From the NCBI RefSeq assembly GCF_002252565.1, contig NZ_NPML01000011.1:186001-250000 (forward strand): a DNA stretch of 64,000 bases, written 5' to 3'. The translations under genes and the position numbers were made by a program. The notes under the pieces were generated by a model. The model worked only from the letters and a program-made list of their open reading frames with translations. It did no database searches and was not told the origin of the DNA. This document shows, in pieces, positions 44,099 to 54,521 of this stretch; positions within the stretch are counted from its first letter, which is position 1; the number at the start of each line of letters is the position of its first letter. The stretch comes from Petroclostridium xylanilyticum (GTDB lineage: Bacteria > Bacillota > Clostridia > SK-Y3).

Positions 44099-45067
44099 TT
44101 GCAAACCGTTAATATTTCAAGAGTAATTAAAAATTTACTTTTTTTTATAGTATTTGAATTTATATTTTGTACCATTCTTGGCATATACCTTGTCTTCTAT
44201 GGACCTTTTACAAATATAAAGGAAACCTTTGTAACATCTGCTATGACTACACTGAACCATAAATATCTGGCAACAATGTTCTTAAGTCAGGCAGAAATTG
44301 ATAAAATTATGAAAAAAAATCAAACACAAATATTATCGGAAAAGGAAAACCAAGACGACATTATAATAAGCAACACCAGTGATGATATTGAATTAATTGA
44401 TATTAAGACAAATAAATTTAAAGGTTATTTACTGGTAATTAGTAATCCAAAAAGAATTAGTGTAGCGACAACCAGCAATTTGGGAAAAGGAGGCATGACT
44501 TTAAGCCAGATCGTCAAACAATATGATGCTATAGGCGGCATAAATGCCGGGGGCTTTGTTGATCCCAAGATGGCCGGGACAGGTGGAGTACCTGTTGGAA
44601 TTATCATAGAAAATGGTGAAATAAAGCACAAGGATGATACCCAGACTTACGATATCATAGGATTTAATGAAAAAGATATTCTGGTAATTGGCGAAAAATA
44701 TACACTAGAGGATATCAAAAACTTAAAAATCAGAGATGCTATTTCATTTGGCCCAGCACTTATTATCAATGGTAAGCCCATGATTGTAAAAGGTGACGGC
44801 GGATGGGGTATTGCACCCAGGTCAGCAATTGGTCAAAGACAGGACGGGACCGTTCTATTTTTAACTGTAGACGGAAGACAGACAGATAGCATTGGTGCAA
44901 CACTTAAGGATATCCAGGATATTTTGTTGAAATATGGTGCACATAATGCTGCCAATTTAGATGGAGGCTCTTCTTCCACAATGTATTATAATGGGCAGGT
45001 GATTAACACGCCTTCTGATATCCTGGGCGAACGGGCTATTCCTTCTGCTTTTATCATAAAGAAGTAA
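44099..45067 (+). CDS. Phosphodiester glycosidase (NAGPA-like) family protein
   Basis: 322 residues with one N-terminal membrane helix (about 10-32), so an outward-facing membrane-bound enzyme. The NAGPA domain (about 110-320) shows GGINAGGF, GGVPVGIIIENGE, ISFGPALIINGK, APRSAIGQ, FLTVDGRQ and NLDGGSSSTMYYNG. Relatives cleave sugar phosphodiesters and are found with exopolysaccharide or wall teichoic genes. Start is TTG at 44099, 8 bases behind GGGGG; no ATG fits. It is followed after 14 bp by a gene of unknown function. Confidence 0.88.
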   Translation: MQTVNISRVIKNLLFFIVFEFIFCTILGIYLVFYGPFTNIKETFVTSAMTTLNHKYLATMFLSQAEIDKIMKKNQTQILSEKENQDDIIISNTSDDIELIDIKTNKFKGYLLVISNPKRISVATTSNLGKGGMTLSQIVKQYDAIGGINAGGFVDPKMAGTGGVPVGIIIENGEIKHKDDTQTYDIIGFNEKDILVIGEKYTLEDIKNLKIRDAISFGPALIINGKPMIVKGDGGWGIAPRSAIGQRQDGTVLFLTVDGRQTDSIGATLKDIQDILLKYGAHNAANLDGGSSSTMYYNGQVINTPSDILGERAIPSAFIIKK

Positions 45068-45081
45068 AGGTAGGGGTATGA

Positions 45082-46263
45082 ATGACGAAAGAAAATACTA
45101 GAAAAATTTTAAGCAAAAAATTTATTAAGATAATATGTATATATATTTTAATAGGGGTAGTACTCACCACCTCCACATTGTATTATTTGAATAACTTTTT
45201 ATTGTCCGATCAAAATATTTTAGTTAAAAAACCGGATACTAAAAATACTAAAATTAAAGAATCATTTAATCCTGTTTCTGTATCAAACAGTGCTAAACAT
45301 ATATCATTAACGTATGATAGAAATTATGTAACATATATAGATTCAGGGAAACTTTATATAAAAAATACAAGAAACAACGAGATATTTAAAATAATACAAG
45401 AAGAAACCCCGGTTGTTTATGCGTTCTCTCTTAGCGATAGAAATATCATTGTATATTTTACCTACGAACAAAAACAAATTACCGCACCTGTTGCTAAAAA
45501 ATCAGATAGAATCAGTGATGTCCGCACCGATATATATAACAAACCTAAATCTAAGTCACATGAAATCAGTGCAGTACAGGCAGATATTTATAATAAACCT
45601 AAGTCACAACCGGAAAATACAGGCCAATTAAAAATTAAAACTTACAATATAGACAAAAATGAAAAAACTGACCACAAGAATTTTACAGTCAAAGATTTTT
45701 ATGGAATCAAAGATGTAAAGTATTCCAGCCTTACTAACCTGATTTATATAAATATAGAAACAAATGAGAATAAAACAATAAAAAATAGAATCTATAGAAT
45801 TGACATCATGAAAAATGCTTCTGTGTATACCAGTAACAAAACAATCTCTCATATAGAACTTTTAAATCATGACGATACTCTCATTTATGAAGACACAGAA
45901 AATAACATCTACATTAATAAAAAACTATTTAAATATCAAAATAATAAGAAATTTAAATTGCTGGGAATCGATGACAATGATTATATATACCTTCTTTCCA
46001 TCGACCAGCCAGGCAACCTGTTTACACTCAAAAATAATACTGTAAAAGAAAAACGCTTAATAGAGAACCTTAATAATGTTGGTATTTTTAGTAAAGACAA
46101 TAAGATATTGTTAATTTACAAGGACTATGCACTGGATTTAATAAAAAATGAAAAAATTGAAATACCACCAGATGCTGCAATTATAGATTTAGGAGAAAAT
46201 TATATTTATTATAAAAACATAAACAATGAAATTATAGCATCAAAAAAGGTCAGCCTGGAATAG
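45082..46263 (+). CDS. Membrane-anchored protein of unknown function with tandem repeat
   Basis: 393 residues, not recognised. One N-terminal helix (about 12-34), then an extracellular part rich in Asn, Lys and short strands, compatible with a beta-propeller. Residues about 149-180 hold two near-identical units, each containing DIYNKPKS (DVRTDIYNKPKS and AVQADIYNKPKS), which looks like a recent duplication in a linker. It is co-transcribed with the NAGPA-like gene, so it may work with it at the envelope. The stop lies inside the terminator loop. Confidence 0.65.
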   Translation: MTKENTRKILSKKFIKIICIYILIGVVLTTSTLYYLNNFLLSDQNILVKKPDTKNTKIKESFNPVSVSNSAKHISLTYDRNYVTYIDSGKLYIKNTRNNEIFKIIQEETPVVYAFSLSDRNIIVYFTYEQKQITAPVAKKSDRISDVRTDIYNKPKSKSHEISAVQADIYNKPKSQPENTGQLKIKTYNIDKNEKTDHKNFTVKDFYGIKDVKYSSLTNLIYINIETNENKTIKNRIYRIDIMKNASVYTSNKTISHIELLNHDDTLIYEDTENNIYINKKLFKYQNNKKFKLLGIDDNDYIYLLSIDQPGNLFTLKNNTVKEKRLIENLNNVGIFSKDNKILLIYKDYALDLIKNEKIEIPPDAAIIDLGENYIYYKNINNEIIASKKVSLE

Positions 46264-46279
46264 AATCCAGGCTTTTTTT
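46252..46279 (+). terminator. Terminator overlapping the stop codon
   Basis: AGCCTGGA and TCCAGGCT make an 8-bp stem followed by seven T. The TAG stop of the preceding gene is in the loop. Confidence 0.92.
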
Positions 46280-46341
46280 AAAGCACTCACGTAAAATCTT
46301 TTTCTATCTTTATATAAAATCGTAACTATACACAATATTTT

Positions 46342-47973
46342 TTATTTTTTCTTTAAAGTGATTGTATGATCAAAATTCGTAAAATCTGTAAAATAGATTG
46401 TGAAGTGATCTCTGCTTCGCGCTTCACTTCCGAATTTTCCCCCTATAAACATATGATTTGCAAAAGCAGGACCTACCATTATAGTATCCATATCTTTGCT
46501 AACTTCAATGTTCCCGGATTTTACGGCTATCGCCCCTCCTGCTACTCCTTCACACATAAATCCATCCGATTTGACGAGTGTTCCGCTGGTAAAGCCCATT
46601 TCAATCCTCAATGGCACACGGTCACAACCTTGAGTTGCAATATTTACTTCAATGCCATCTTCTACTTCCTGTACCTTAACGATAATATCCAGGTTAGGAC
46701 CATAGATTTTTTCTCTTTTACTATGATCCATCTTCCACCAATCGGTTGTATCAGGTTTTTCATTAAAAGGTTTATAGTACCATCCCTGTGCCCTATAATT
46801 TAAAATATATCCCTGGTCAGTTTCTTCAAGCTTTTGAATTTTAAACTCCCTTTGGTCAAAATAACTGACGCCGATTTTCATATAGGCTGTTAATGCGCCT
46901 GCCTGAAAATATAAAAATCTGCTGTTGTTTTCAATAATGGAAAAACTGATATCGTTCTTTCTTACACGTACAATACCTGAATCTTTATAGTATTTTTTGT
47001 AGTTATCCGGAAAAGCACTTCCCTGTAGCTCAAATTCTATAAATTCCGGATGAATCATGAATAAATCAAGACAATCGGGAGCCTTTCCGCCCCGTTCTAT
47101 GACATCATCCATTATTTTATTTGCAGCTGCAGCAAATTCTTTATTGCTTGTTTTATATGCCATATATACATATTGGTAATAGTAGTCCCTCGGATATACT
47201 TTTTGGCCCCTGTCCTGACGGGTAGAATTATTGGTAAAAACACTGCCGTCCGGATCGAAGTAGGTAAACATCATCTTCAGGTTGCGGTCTACATATTCCA
47301 GATAACTTTCGTCGCCAGATTCTTCTGCAAGCATAATCATTGCAGAGTTATTAATAATATTGTAACCGCCTGCCGAACGTTCTGCATACTCACCATACTC
47401 ATTTCCGTCAATTCCTTCTGATAAATAGCGTAGTGCTACTTCTTTAAACTCATTTTCTCCCACAATATTATAACTAGCCATTAAAGTAGAAGCGATTGCC
47501 CACCGATGATTAGGTGTGTGAAAGCCGCCCTTTGTCATTCCATAGGCAGCATCTTTAATGATGTTGTATATTTTTTCTCTTATTACTTCACTTTTCTCAT
47601 CTTTACCATATTTTCCAAGCAATTTATATGAAGGTGCCAGCCTTCTAACACAAAAAGCCGTATCAGGTGCAGAATAGAAATTGCAATCCAATAAGTCAAA
47701 TGTTCCATCCGGCCTTTGTGCCCGTCGGACATAATCTAATGCTATATTGATACGCTCATAAACATCCGGTTTCCGATAATAGCTGCTTTCTTCATTGTAG
47801 TATAATGCCAACAAAGTAGTAATTCCATAAATGGTGCTTTTAGGCTCGACATAATTGCGTTCTTTCACTACAGCTCCATAGTCAAAAGAATTCTTATCTA
47901 AAATTTGATTTTTCAAAAAGAATGCTGCTCTTTTTTCACTATCTTTTATAATCCTTTTATAATGGTCTATCAT
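46342..47973 (-). CDS. Lyase-like (alpha/alpha)-toroid protein, family not recognised
   Basis: 543 residues without signal peptide. The first 330 are helical repeats of the toroid type seen in polysaccharide lyases and unsaturated glucuronyl hydrolases, with GGFHTPNHRWAIAS (Asn and His as candidate catalytic residues) and a Tyr-rich DYYYQYVY segment. The remaining 200 look like a beta-sandwich. It lies last in the pectin-uptake operon, which fits intracellular processing of imported uronic oligosaccharides. The exact lyase or hydrolase class is not assigned. Confidence 0.62.
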   Translation of the reverse strand: MIDHYKRIIKDSEKRAAFFLKNQILDKNSFDYGAVVKERNYVEPKSTIYGITTLLALYYNEESSYYRKPDVYERINIALDYVRRAQRPDGTFDLLDCNFYSAPDTAFCVRRLAPSYKLLGKYGKDEKSEVIREKIYNIIKDAAYGMTKGGFHTPNHRWAIASTLMASYNIVGENEFKEVALRYLSEGIDGNEYGEYAERSAGGYNIINNSAMIMLAEESGDESYLEYVDRNLKMMFTYFDPDGSVFTNNSTRQDRGQKVYPRDYYYQYVYMAYKTSNKEFAAAANKIMDDVIERGGKAPDCLDLFMIHPEFIEFELQGSAFPDNYKKYYKDSGIVRVRKNDISFSIIENNSRFLYFQAGALTAYMKIGVSYFDQREFKIQKLEETDQGYILNYRAQGWYYKPFNEKPDTTDWWKMDHSKREKIYGPNLDIIVKVQEVEDGIEVNIATQGCDRVPLRIEMGFTSGTLVKSDGFMCEGVAGGAIAVKSGNIEVSKDMDTIMVGPAFANHMFIGGKFGSEARSRDHFTIYFTDFTNFDHTITLKKK

Positions 47974-47998
47974 TTTCTTCCTCTCCTTTAGTTAGTAT

Positions 47999-49651
47999 TT
48001 ATTGTCTATGCGTCTGATACCATTCATTGATCTCTCTTTCAACTTCAGTTCCGCCGGCCGCATTATATCTCTCCACAAATTCATCAAAATAGTCGATAGG
48101 CTTATCTCCGGTGATAATGGCGATATAAGCTTCCTCTCTAATTTTTTCAAGTTTAGATTTGTATTTACTCATAGTTGGTGTAGCAACCTGAATGATGGAT
48201 TCAATCCCATATTTATCAAACCCATTTTTATACGCCCACTGTTCTCTTGCAGCCTTAAGTGGAAATGGTACCGTCATACCGATGCATGCGCCAATCCTGG
48301 AAACATACGTATGATCATCTGCCCATTTTCCAATTAGCGTAAAGTCTTCATGTTCTTTATCCACCCATCTCCAATGCTTTCCTTCTATTCCGTACATTGC
48401 TGTTACCCTGACAGTTGGGTCAGGATGAGCACTTACATAATCCATAATTTGAAGAATCTTGGCCACTTTTCCGGGTTCATTTTGGGCAAGTGCACCAATT
48501 CCGTAAAAATTCATCAACCGGTTATACTGCATGACGCCTCGAATACCACCAGGCCCTGCCGGTGGTTGTCCAAAAGCTATCTCCACATCCGGATTTATTG
48601 ACAGCATTTCTTGCATTATAGGCCCAGGCTCATTTTCAATGAGATTGCCGTTTTTATCTTTAATGACATAATCACCTTTTTTAAGCCAATGGTAGTAATT
48701 TCCTCGTGCCGTCATACCTACCCTGCCGTTAATGAATGAATGAGATATTGCCCAATAACCACCATAATTTTCTCCTGTAATGAATTCAGGATCCAATATC
48801 CCATCTTTATACCATTTATGAAGCAAGGCCAATGCCTGTTTCATTTCCGGCATTGTTCCGGTATACACGGGTTTTCCATCTTTTTCAACCCAATAATCTC
48901 GCTGCGGCACGCCACCAAATGCCCCAAATACAACTGACATCCCGTCCTGAGATAATCCATAGGTATCGTCTTTACCATTACCGTCCGGATCTTCCTTCGC
49001 AAACTTATACATTAATGCTTCAAATTCCTCCAATGTTTCAGGCACTTTAGTTACTCCAACATTTTCCATCCAATCTTTTCGATAAACAATAGGCAACCTA
49101 AATATATTGGTTTGACTGACAGACGGCATCGCATATAATTTACCATTCACTTTTCCATAATTAAAAAATCCAGGTGCATTGTCTTCGGTCACCTTTAAAA
49201 TATTGGGAGCATATTTTTTAAAAATCTCCATCGGCAATTCGGCTAAAACGCCTTGAGCTGCATATTTAGGTAAAGAGTCAGGATTTTGTATTCGAAACAA
49301 ATCGGGAATTTCACCCGCTGCAAGCCGAAGGTCCAACATTTTTTCATATTTATCGTACTCCAAATTCCACACATCAATATCGACATTAAACATATCTTCA
49401 TAATATCTGATCATTTCCCCATCCGGGTCTGTAGGTGCTTTTTGGTAGGCAGTCCATGAAATCTTATATTTTTTCCCCTCCACCGGTGCATAAGGGTCCT
49501 TTGCTTTTGGATCGGTACTTTGCTGTTGATTCGGTTTTATAGTGTTTTTCTGGGGTGCTGCACTATTCTTATCTGTACAACCTGTAAAACCTGCGTACAA
49601 TAATCCTACCACTAAAATAACACTTAATACCTTTCCTATTTTTTTATTCAT
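47999..49651 (-). CDS. Extracellular solute-binding lipoprotein (YtcQ/LipO-like)
   Basis: 550 residues; signal peptide with lipobox FTGC, Cys25, then a Gln/Ser/Thr-rich linker and a large sugar-binding fold. Large binding proteins of this type serve YteP/YtcP permeases for complex sugars, including rhamnogalacturonan oligomers in Bacillus. It sits downstream of the GH31 relic in the same direction. With the smaller binding protein at 54.7 kb, the operon has two for one permease pair. Confidence 0.88.
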   Translation of the reverse strand: MNKKIGKVLSVILVVGLLYAGFTGCTDKNSAAPQKNTIKPNQQQSTDPKAKDPYAPVEGKKYKISWTAYQKAPTDPDGEMIRYYEDMFNVDIDVWNLEYDKYEKMLDLRLAAGEIPDLFRIQNPDSLPKYAAQGVLAELPMEIFKKYAPNILKVTEDNAPGFFNYGKVNGKLYAMPSVSQTNIFRLPIVYRKDWMENVGVTKVPETLEEFEALMYKFAKEDPDGNGKDDTYGLSQDGMSVVFGAFGGVPQRDYWVEKDGKPVYTGTMPEMKQALALLHKWYKDGILDPEFITGENYGGYWAISHSFINGRVGMTARGNYYHWLKKGDYVIKDKNGNLIENEPGPIMQEMLSINPDVEIAFGQPPAGPGGIRGVMQYNRLMNFYGIGALAQNEPGKVAKILQIMDYVSAHPDPTVRVTAMYGIEGKHWRWVDKEHEDFTLIGKWADDHTYVSRIGACIGMTVPFPLKAAREQWAYKNGFDKYGIESIIQVATPTMSKYKSKLEKIREEAYIAIITGDKPIDYFDEFVERYNAAGGTEVEREINEWYQTHRQ

Positions 49652-49787
49652 AAAATTACCTCCCGTATTATTAATGTAACATTGAAAGGTATAGTAGTAA
49701 ATAGAAAATAATGTTATCCATCCTATAGCGCCAGCTGTTTTACCAAGTTAGTGGTAGGGCCACTCATTTTCGTGCGTACGAGTAAAT

Positions 49788-51631
49788 TTATAGTTGTGTA
49801 TCTAACTCCATTACATCTTTCACATTAAATTCCAAATCAAATTGATGGTTTTCCCCGTATCTATTATATTTAATTCTTGCTATCCTGTTTTCATTGTCAA
49901 AATACCAGCCTTCGTCGCTATTTTCCCACGCTTCGGTATCAAGATACATATTGATACGCTTGCCGTCAAGATAAACTTTATTAGGAGACTTCTCACAACA
50001 TAGAACATCTAAGCATACTTCTTTAACGTTTGTATGATAAGTTCCATCCTTCTCCAACACAATACGGAAACTACTCCTGCTTTTATGAGTTTTAATGCTG
50101 ACCTTGCAATATTCTCCAGTTAAATACCGATTGGTTTTACCATCATCTTCATATATTATGAATTCAGAACCTTCACTCGCATCAATAAGTATGTTTAACT
50201 TATCAATTACATCCAGGTGCAGGTTATGAATTCCTGTTGTAAGTGGAATAATTGCACCCTGCCTGATAAATACAGGAATCGTATCCAGTGTGACATCTAT
50301 CTCAACGGTCTGTCCTCCCTTATAGACCGTATAATTATCCCAATAATACCAGTCTGACCCCTGAGGCAAATATACCTTTTTCTTTTTTGTCCTTTGTCCA
50401 GAACATTTGCTATCAATAGATAATCGCCAAGCATAAAATTAAAACTCTCTTCATAAACTTCCGGGTCATCAAATTCGTAGAACAATGGTCTCATGATAGG
50501 GTCTCCAAATGTAGCAGCCTGGTACATGAGCGAATAGAGGTAAGGGATTAACGTATATCTTAAGTTGATCGCTTTTCTTACATACTCTGTATAATTAGGA
50601 TACATCCATGGTTCTGTAACGGTGTTGTCATTATTGCAGGAAGGGTTATCAAATTTTTTATAATTCCAATTAAATACATAACGCTTTCCATCTTCTCCGC
50701 TTGTGTAGCCGGACGACAAGAAAAATCCGTCACAATTAATTCGTTCTTTTTTAGCTTTCTCTGCAAAGCCCAATATTGCTTGATCAGATTTTTCATCCAG
50801 CTCAGTATAATACATGGTAGAGCCAAGATATCCCAGGGAATAAAGCGGGGGCATGGCTGTTTTTCCTGTCAGGTCTGTGTATTTCCGCACTACTTCCTTA
50901 ATACTTGGACCGTATATAAAAAACAAATCAATTTCTCCCCCATCTGCCGAATAGTAGCAGTATTTGTTCCAGTATCCGCTTCTATCACATCCCATATCAA
51001 ATACACTATCATAAGTATTATGATAGAATAATCCTCTATAGGTTTTAGTGCTTTCGTCAAATGTTATATAAAAAGGAATATGCTTATATAAAGGATCAGT
51101 AACAACCGGGTCGTAGGAGGGCGTATCCCTGTTGCTCATCTTTAATACCCTTCTAAATTTATTAATTTCTCCCGTTTTTTCACCAAAGCCATAATAATAG
51201 CTTTTATCACTAATTCTGCTGTAGTGATAAATTCTCCCTAACCTGTCTTTAGAGTAGGCTTTTTCTCTTATATCCGAATGGACTAATTGACCTTTGTTAT
51301 CATATATGTCTATTCCAAACCTTATCTTGTGTATAACGAGCTTTATTTTATTTGTAGATAAAATTAACTGCCGGTCACTTTCTTCCAATTGATATGCAAC
51401 CGGGGTTACTTTCTTCCTCTCCCCTTCAAATAAATGATCAAACTTATCCTCCCATGCAGTCATCACCAAAATATAGGACGCTTCAGGAGCAAAGGTTTTG
51501 TCAAATGAACAACGGATTCTTACAATATCTTCTGTTAAGAATAAAACCTTAAATATAGGTCCGTCTGTCTTTAAGATGAGATGGTCCTTATTATCTTTTA
51601 TCTCAATAATCCTGTTTGCAATCTGTCTCAC
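49788..51631 (-). pseudogene. GH31 alpha-glycosidase, broken by deletion and frameshift
   Basis: The N-terminal domain and the start of the barrel are good GH31 (YYYGFGEKTGEINKFRR, GYLGSTMYYTE, then KRYVFNWNYKKF). At about 50641 the protein jumps from FDNP to SCNNDNTVTEPWMYP, which belongs near the end of the barrel, so some 250 residues with the catalytic Asp pair are missing in frame. Near the A-rich run at 50377-50389 the frame then shifts by one, and the C-terminal beta domain continues in another frame (49788 to about 50369). GTG 51631 with GGAGATT was the original start. It cannot be active. Confidence 0.88.
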
Positions 51632-51656
51632 AATCTCCTCATCCTCCGAAACAAAA

Positions 51657-52487
51657 TTAGCCTTCTTTTAATCCCGAACTCATCATACTGTCAATAATAT
51701 TCTTTTGGAAAATCAGGAATACAATGAGTACAGGTATCATAGAAATTACCGATGCAGATAGCAGTGTATTCCAATCAATAGAAAACTGTCCGCTCAAATT
51801 CGAAATAGCCAGCTGCAAGGTATACTTCTTAGGTTCACTAATTACCAATAACGGCCAAATAAAGTCATTCCATCTCCACATAAAAGAAAAGATTGTCAGG
51901 GTTGATATTACAGGTTTTGCAATAGGAACCATCAACCGCCAGAAAATTGTTCGTTCTTTAGCACCGTCAATTCTTGCCGATTCCAATATGGAATCCGGAA
52001 CGGACAAGAAATACTGTCTCATCAAGAATATACCTGTAGGTGTGGCAATAGGTGGAATAATAATTCCCCACAGCGAATTATACAGTCCCAACTTGCTGAC
52101 AACGGTAAATGTAGGTGACATGATTACTTCAGTTGGCAGCATGGTTGTTGATAGAAATGCAACAAAGAGCAAATCTCTTCCTCTAAATCTATATTTTGCA
52201 AATGCAAAACCAGCCATCGTATTTATGGCTAATGTAATAATGGTTGATGTAACAGTAACAATGAAGGTGTTCTTAAAATACAATAAAAAGTCATATTGGT
52301 TGAATGTATTTATATAGTTTTCTACAGTCGCATTTTTCGGAAACAGCGTAATAGGATAAGAAAACAGTTCATTCCCCGGTTTAAATGAGCTTAGAACAAT
52401 CCAAAGAACAGGGAAAATAAATACAAAAGTCGCTAAAATTAATAATAAACTCCCTAGTATTGCGTATATATTTCTTCTCTGATTCAT
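51657..52487 (-). CDS. Sugar ABC transporter permease (MalG type)
   Basis: Inner permease of a carbohydrate importer: 276 residues, six membrane helices, and the cytoplasmic EAA loop in ESARIDGAKERTIFWRLMVPI. ATG 52487 is chosen because GAGGAGGGG lies 9 bases upstream; a TTG-initiated frame to 52526 would overlap the preceding gene. One base separates it from the MalF-type gene. No ATPase gene is present, so a shared MsmX-type ATPase is expected. Confidence 0.93.
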   Translation of the reverse strand: MNQRRNIYAILGSLLLILATFVFIFPVLWIVLSSFKPGNELFSYPITLFPKNATVENYINTFNQYDFLLYFKNTFIVTVTSTIITLAINTMAGFAFAKYRFRGRDLLFVAFLSTTMLPTEVIMSPTFTVVSKLGLYNSLWGIIIPPIATPTGIFLMRQYFLSVPDSILESARIDGAKERTIFWRLMVPIAKPVISTLTIFSFMWRWNDFIWPLLVISEPKKYTLQLAISNLSGQFSIDWNTLLSASVISMIPVLIVFLIFQKNIIDSMMSSGLKEG

Positions 52488-52488
52488 A

Positions 52489-53403
52489 TTATACTTCCCC
52501 TCCTCTTCCAATCTTGAATTGAACAAGTGTTAAAATGGCTAATATTACAAACATAATCATGGAAGCTGCACTTGCAAATCCCATTTTAAATCGGATAAAC
52601 CCTGTTTCATAGATATACTGAACAATATACGTAGTGCTATCGCCAGGACCTCCACCGGTCAAAGTGAGTACTAACGGATACTCCTTAAATGCGTTAATGA
52701 TGGATAATACAAATACTAAAAAGCTGGTTGGCTTTAATAGCGGCAATGTTATATTCCAGAATTGACGCAACTTGGAAGCTCCATCAATTGTAGCTGCTTC
52801 ATAGTAGCTGGTAGGAATACTTTCAAGACCACCTATAAAAATGATCATAAAAAATCCGGCTTTAGACCAGACAGTAGCAACAATTACTGTTGCTTTAGCA
52901 AAAAAATCAGAGGTCAGCCACGGTACAGATGTGCCCCCAAACAACTGTATCAAGTAGTTTATAATACCAAAGTTCTCACCGAATATCCATCTCCACATAA
53001 GACCTACAATGACTGTTGAAATCATGGTTGGCCAATAAATGGAAGCTCTCATTAAGCCTCGTCCCTTGATTCCGTCCTGTGTCAGCAGCATTGCCAACAG
53101 CAGGGAGACGGCAAATACAAGCGGAACAGAAACAATCGCATAAACAAATGTTTGCTGCAGTACTTTCCAGAAAACAGGATCAGCTAATATCGCTTTATAA
53201 TTATTCCACCCTATAAATTTGGGTTTGGACCATCCGTCATGCTTGTAAAAAGAATATATAACACCGTAAACAGCCGGAATTAAGAAAAACGTAGTAAATA
53301 TAATAAAATTAGGAAGTATAAAAGCATATGCAGCTCTTTTTTGTTGATTCTCATATGATTTAATACTTGCTTTTCCTCTAGCCAAATTGAGCGCCCCTTT
53401 CAT
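52489..53403 (-). CDS. Sugar ABC transporter permease (MalF/UgpA type)
   Basis: 304 residues with six helices and the EAA loop YEAATIDGASKLRQFWNITLP. It pairs with the MalG-type permease immediately downstream. Context (GH105, two binding lipoproteins, lyase-like protein) points to oligosaccharides from pectin. It follows the GH105 gene by 20 bp. Confidence 0.93.
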   Translation of the reverse strand: MKGALNLARGKASIKSYENQQKRAAYAFILPNFIIFTTFFLIPAVYGVIYSFYKHDGWSKPKFIGWNNYKAILADPVFWKVLQQTFVYAIVSVPLVFAVSLLLAMLLTQDGIKGRGLMRASIYWPTMISTVIVGLMWRWIFGENFGIINYLIQLFGGTSVPWLTSDFFAKATVIVATVWSKAGFFMIIFIGGLESIPTSYYEAATIDGASKLRQFWNITLPLLKPTSFLVFVLSIINAFKEYPLVLTLTGGGPGDSTTYIVQYIYETGFIRFKMGFASAASMIMFVILAILTLVQFKIGRGGEV

Positions 53404-53423
53404 ATTTACCTTATATCTTTTTA

Positions 53424-54521
53424 TTATTTATCCAAGTAAGTTAAAACCTCTATCAGAGCCAGCAAAGCCATAGCCTGTCCATATGGCATCGGACAAATAG
53501 GTATAGCTTTATAGAAGTCTGCACTTTCCCTTCCCATAGGCGTCCCATAGGATACATTCCGGACAACACCTTTATCGTCTATATTATTCATTAAAGCTTT
53601 TGCTGCTTTCAAACCAACTTCAAGGTAGCTGGCATCTATATAATTTTTCCTGACGGATTTTAATATTCCATAGCAAAAACCTGCTGTAGCTGACGCTTCA
53701 ACATAAGACGTCGGATCATCCAGTAAAGTGTGCCACATCCCACTTTCATCCTGAAGCTCTGCCAATTTTTCTATCTGGGCAATAAGTGTTTCTTTCAAAA
53801 ATTCTTTTACACCAATATTCCCCTCCAACATCTCTATAAAATCCGGAATCCCAATGGTAATCCAACTGTTTCCTCTTCCCCATAACGCTTGTGCAAAATT
53901 ATGATTTCCTTCGAATGTCCATCCATGAAACCACAATCCTGTTTTTCTATCAGCAAGATATTTAGTATGCAGTAAATATTGCCTGATTGCCTCTTCAACA
54001 TATTTATATTCATTTAAAACAATTCCGGCTCTTGCCAAAAACAATACTGTCATTACCAGGGTGTCGTCCCAAAGTTCCTGATTATTGGTTGAATCTGAGG
54101 TAATGTGCTGCAATCCTTTTTCTTTTGTTCTGGGCATTTCATTATAGATCCAGCTTGCCCATTCTTTGCAAGGTCCTAGATATTTTTCATTTTTTGTTTC
54201 TTCATAAAGATACATCATTGTAAGCATCGGAGCCACAGTATTGACATTTTTTCCGGGAAGCCCGTCTTTCAATCTCTCATCGTAATATTTCTCAAGATAG
54301 CCTAAATATTTTTTATCCCCTGAATATTGATAAATCTTATAAAACCCGTATAGACCGACTCCTTGTGTCCATTCCCAGTATTTATATTTCTTTAATTCCA
54401 GATCTTCTGTATTCAGTGCTTTCATATTTTGCATAAACTGCTCATCTTCCGTATATAAGATTTGCAGCAGCGAATTGCACACCTTATCTATCTTTTCATA
54501 TATCTCATGTTTATTAAACAT
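53424..54521 (-). CDS. GH105 unsaturated rhamnogalacturonyl hydrolase
   Basis: Cytoplasmic enzyme that removes the unsaturated uronic acid left by pectin lyases. The 365-residue (alpha/alpha)6 barrel carries the family's WDDTLVM (151-157), with the catalytic Asp, and WGRGNSW. No signal peptide. YteR of Bacillus is the model. Its ATG has AAGGGGTG upstream. It lies behind a hairpin that follows the binding-protein gene, so it is probably expressed at a lower level. Confidence 0.93.
   Translation of the reverse strand: MFNKHEIYEKIDKVCNSLLQILYTEDEQFMQNMKALNTEDLELKKYKYWEWTQGVGLYGFYKIYQYSGDKKYLGYLEKYYDERLKDGLPGKNVNTVAPMLTMMYLYEETKNEKYLGPCKEWASWIYNEMPRTKEKGLQHITSDSTNNQELWDDTLVMTVLFLARAGIVLNEYKYVEEAIRQYLLHTKYLADRKTGLWFHGWTFEGNHNFAQALWGRGNSWITIGIPDFIEMLEGNIGVKEFLKETLIAQIEKLAELQDESGMWHTLLDDPTSYVEASATAGFCYGILKSVRKNYIDASYLEVGLKAAKALMNNIDDKGVVRNVSYGTPMGRESADFYKAIPICPMPYGQAMALLALIEVLTYLDK

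Noticed and set aside
50297-50369. Programmed frameshift joining the two GH31 parts
   Set aside because: The A-rich run is slippery, but the catalytic core is deleted as well, so decay is the simpler explanation.
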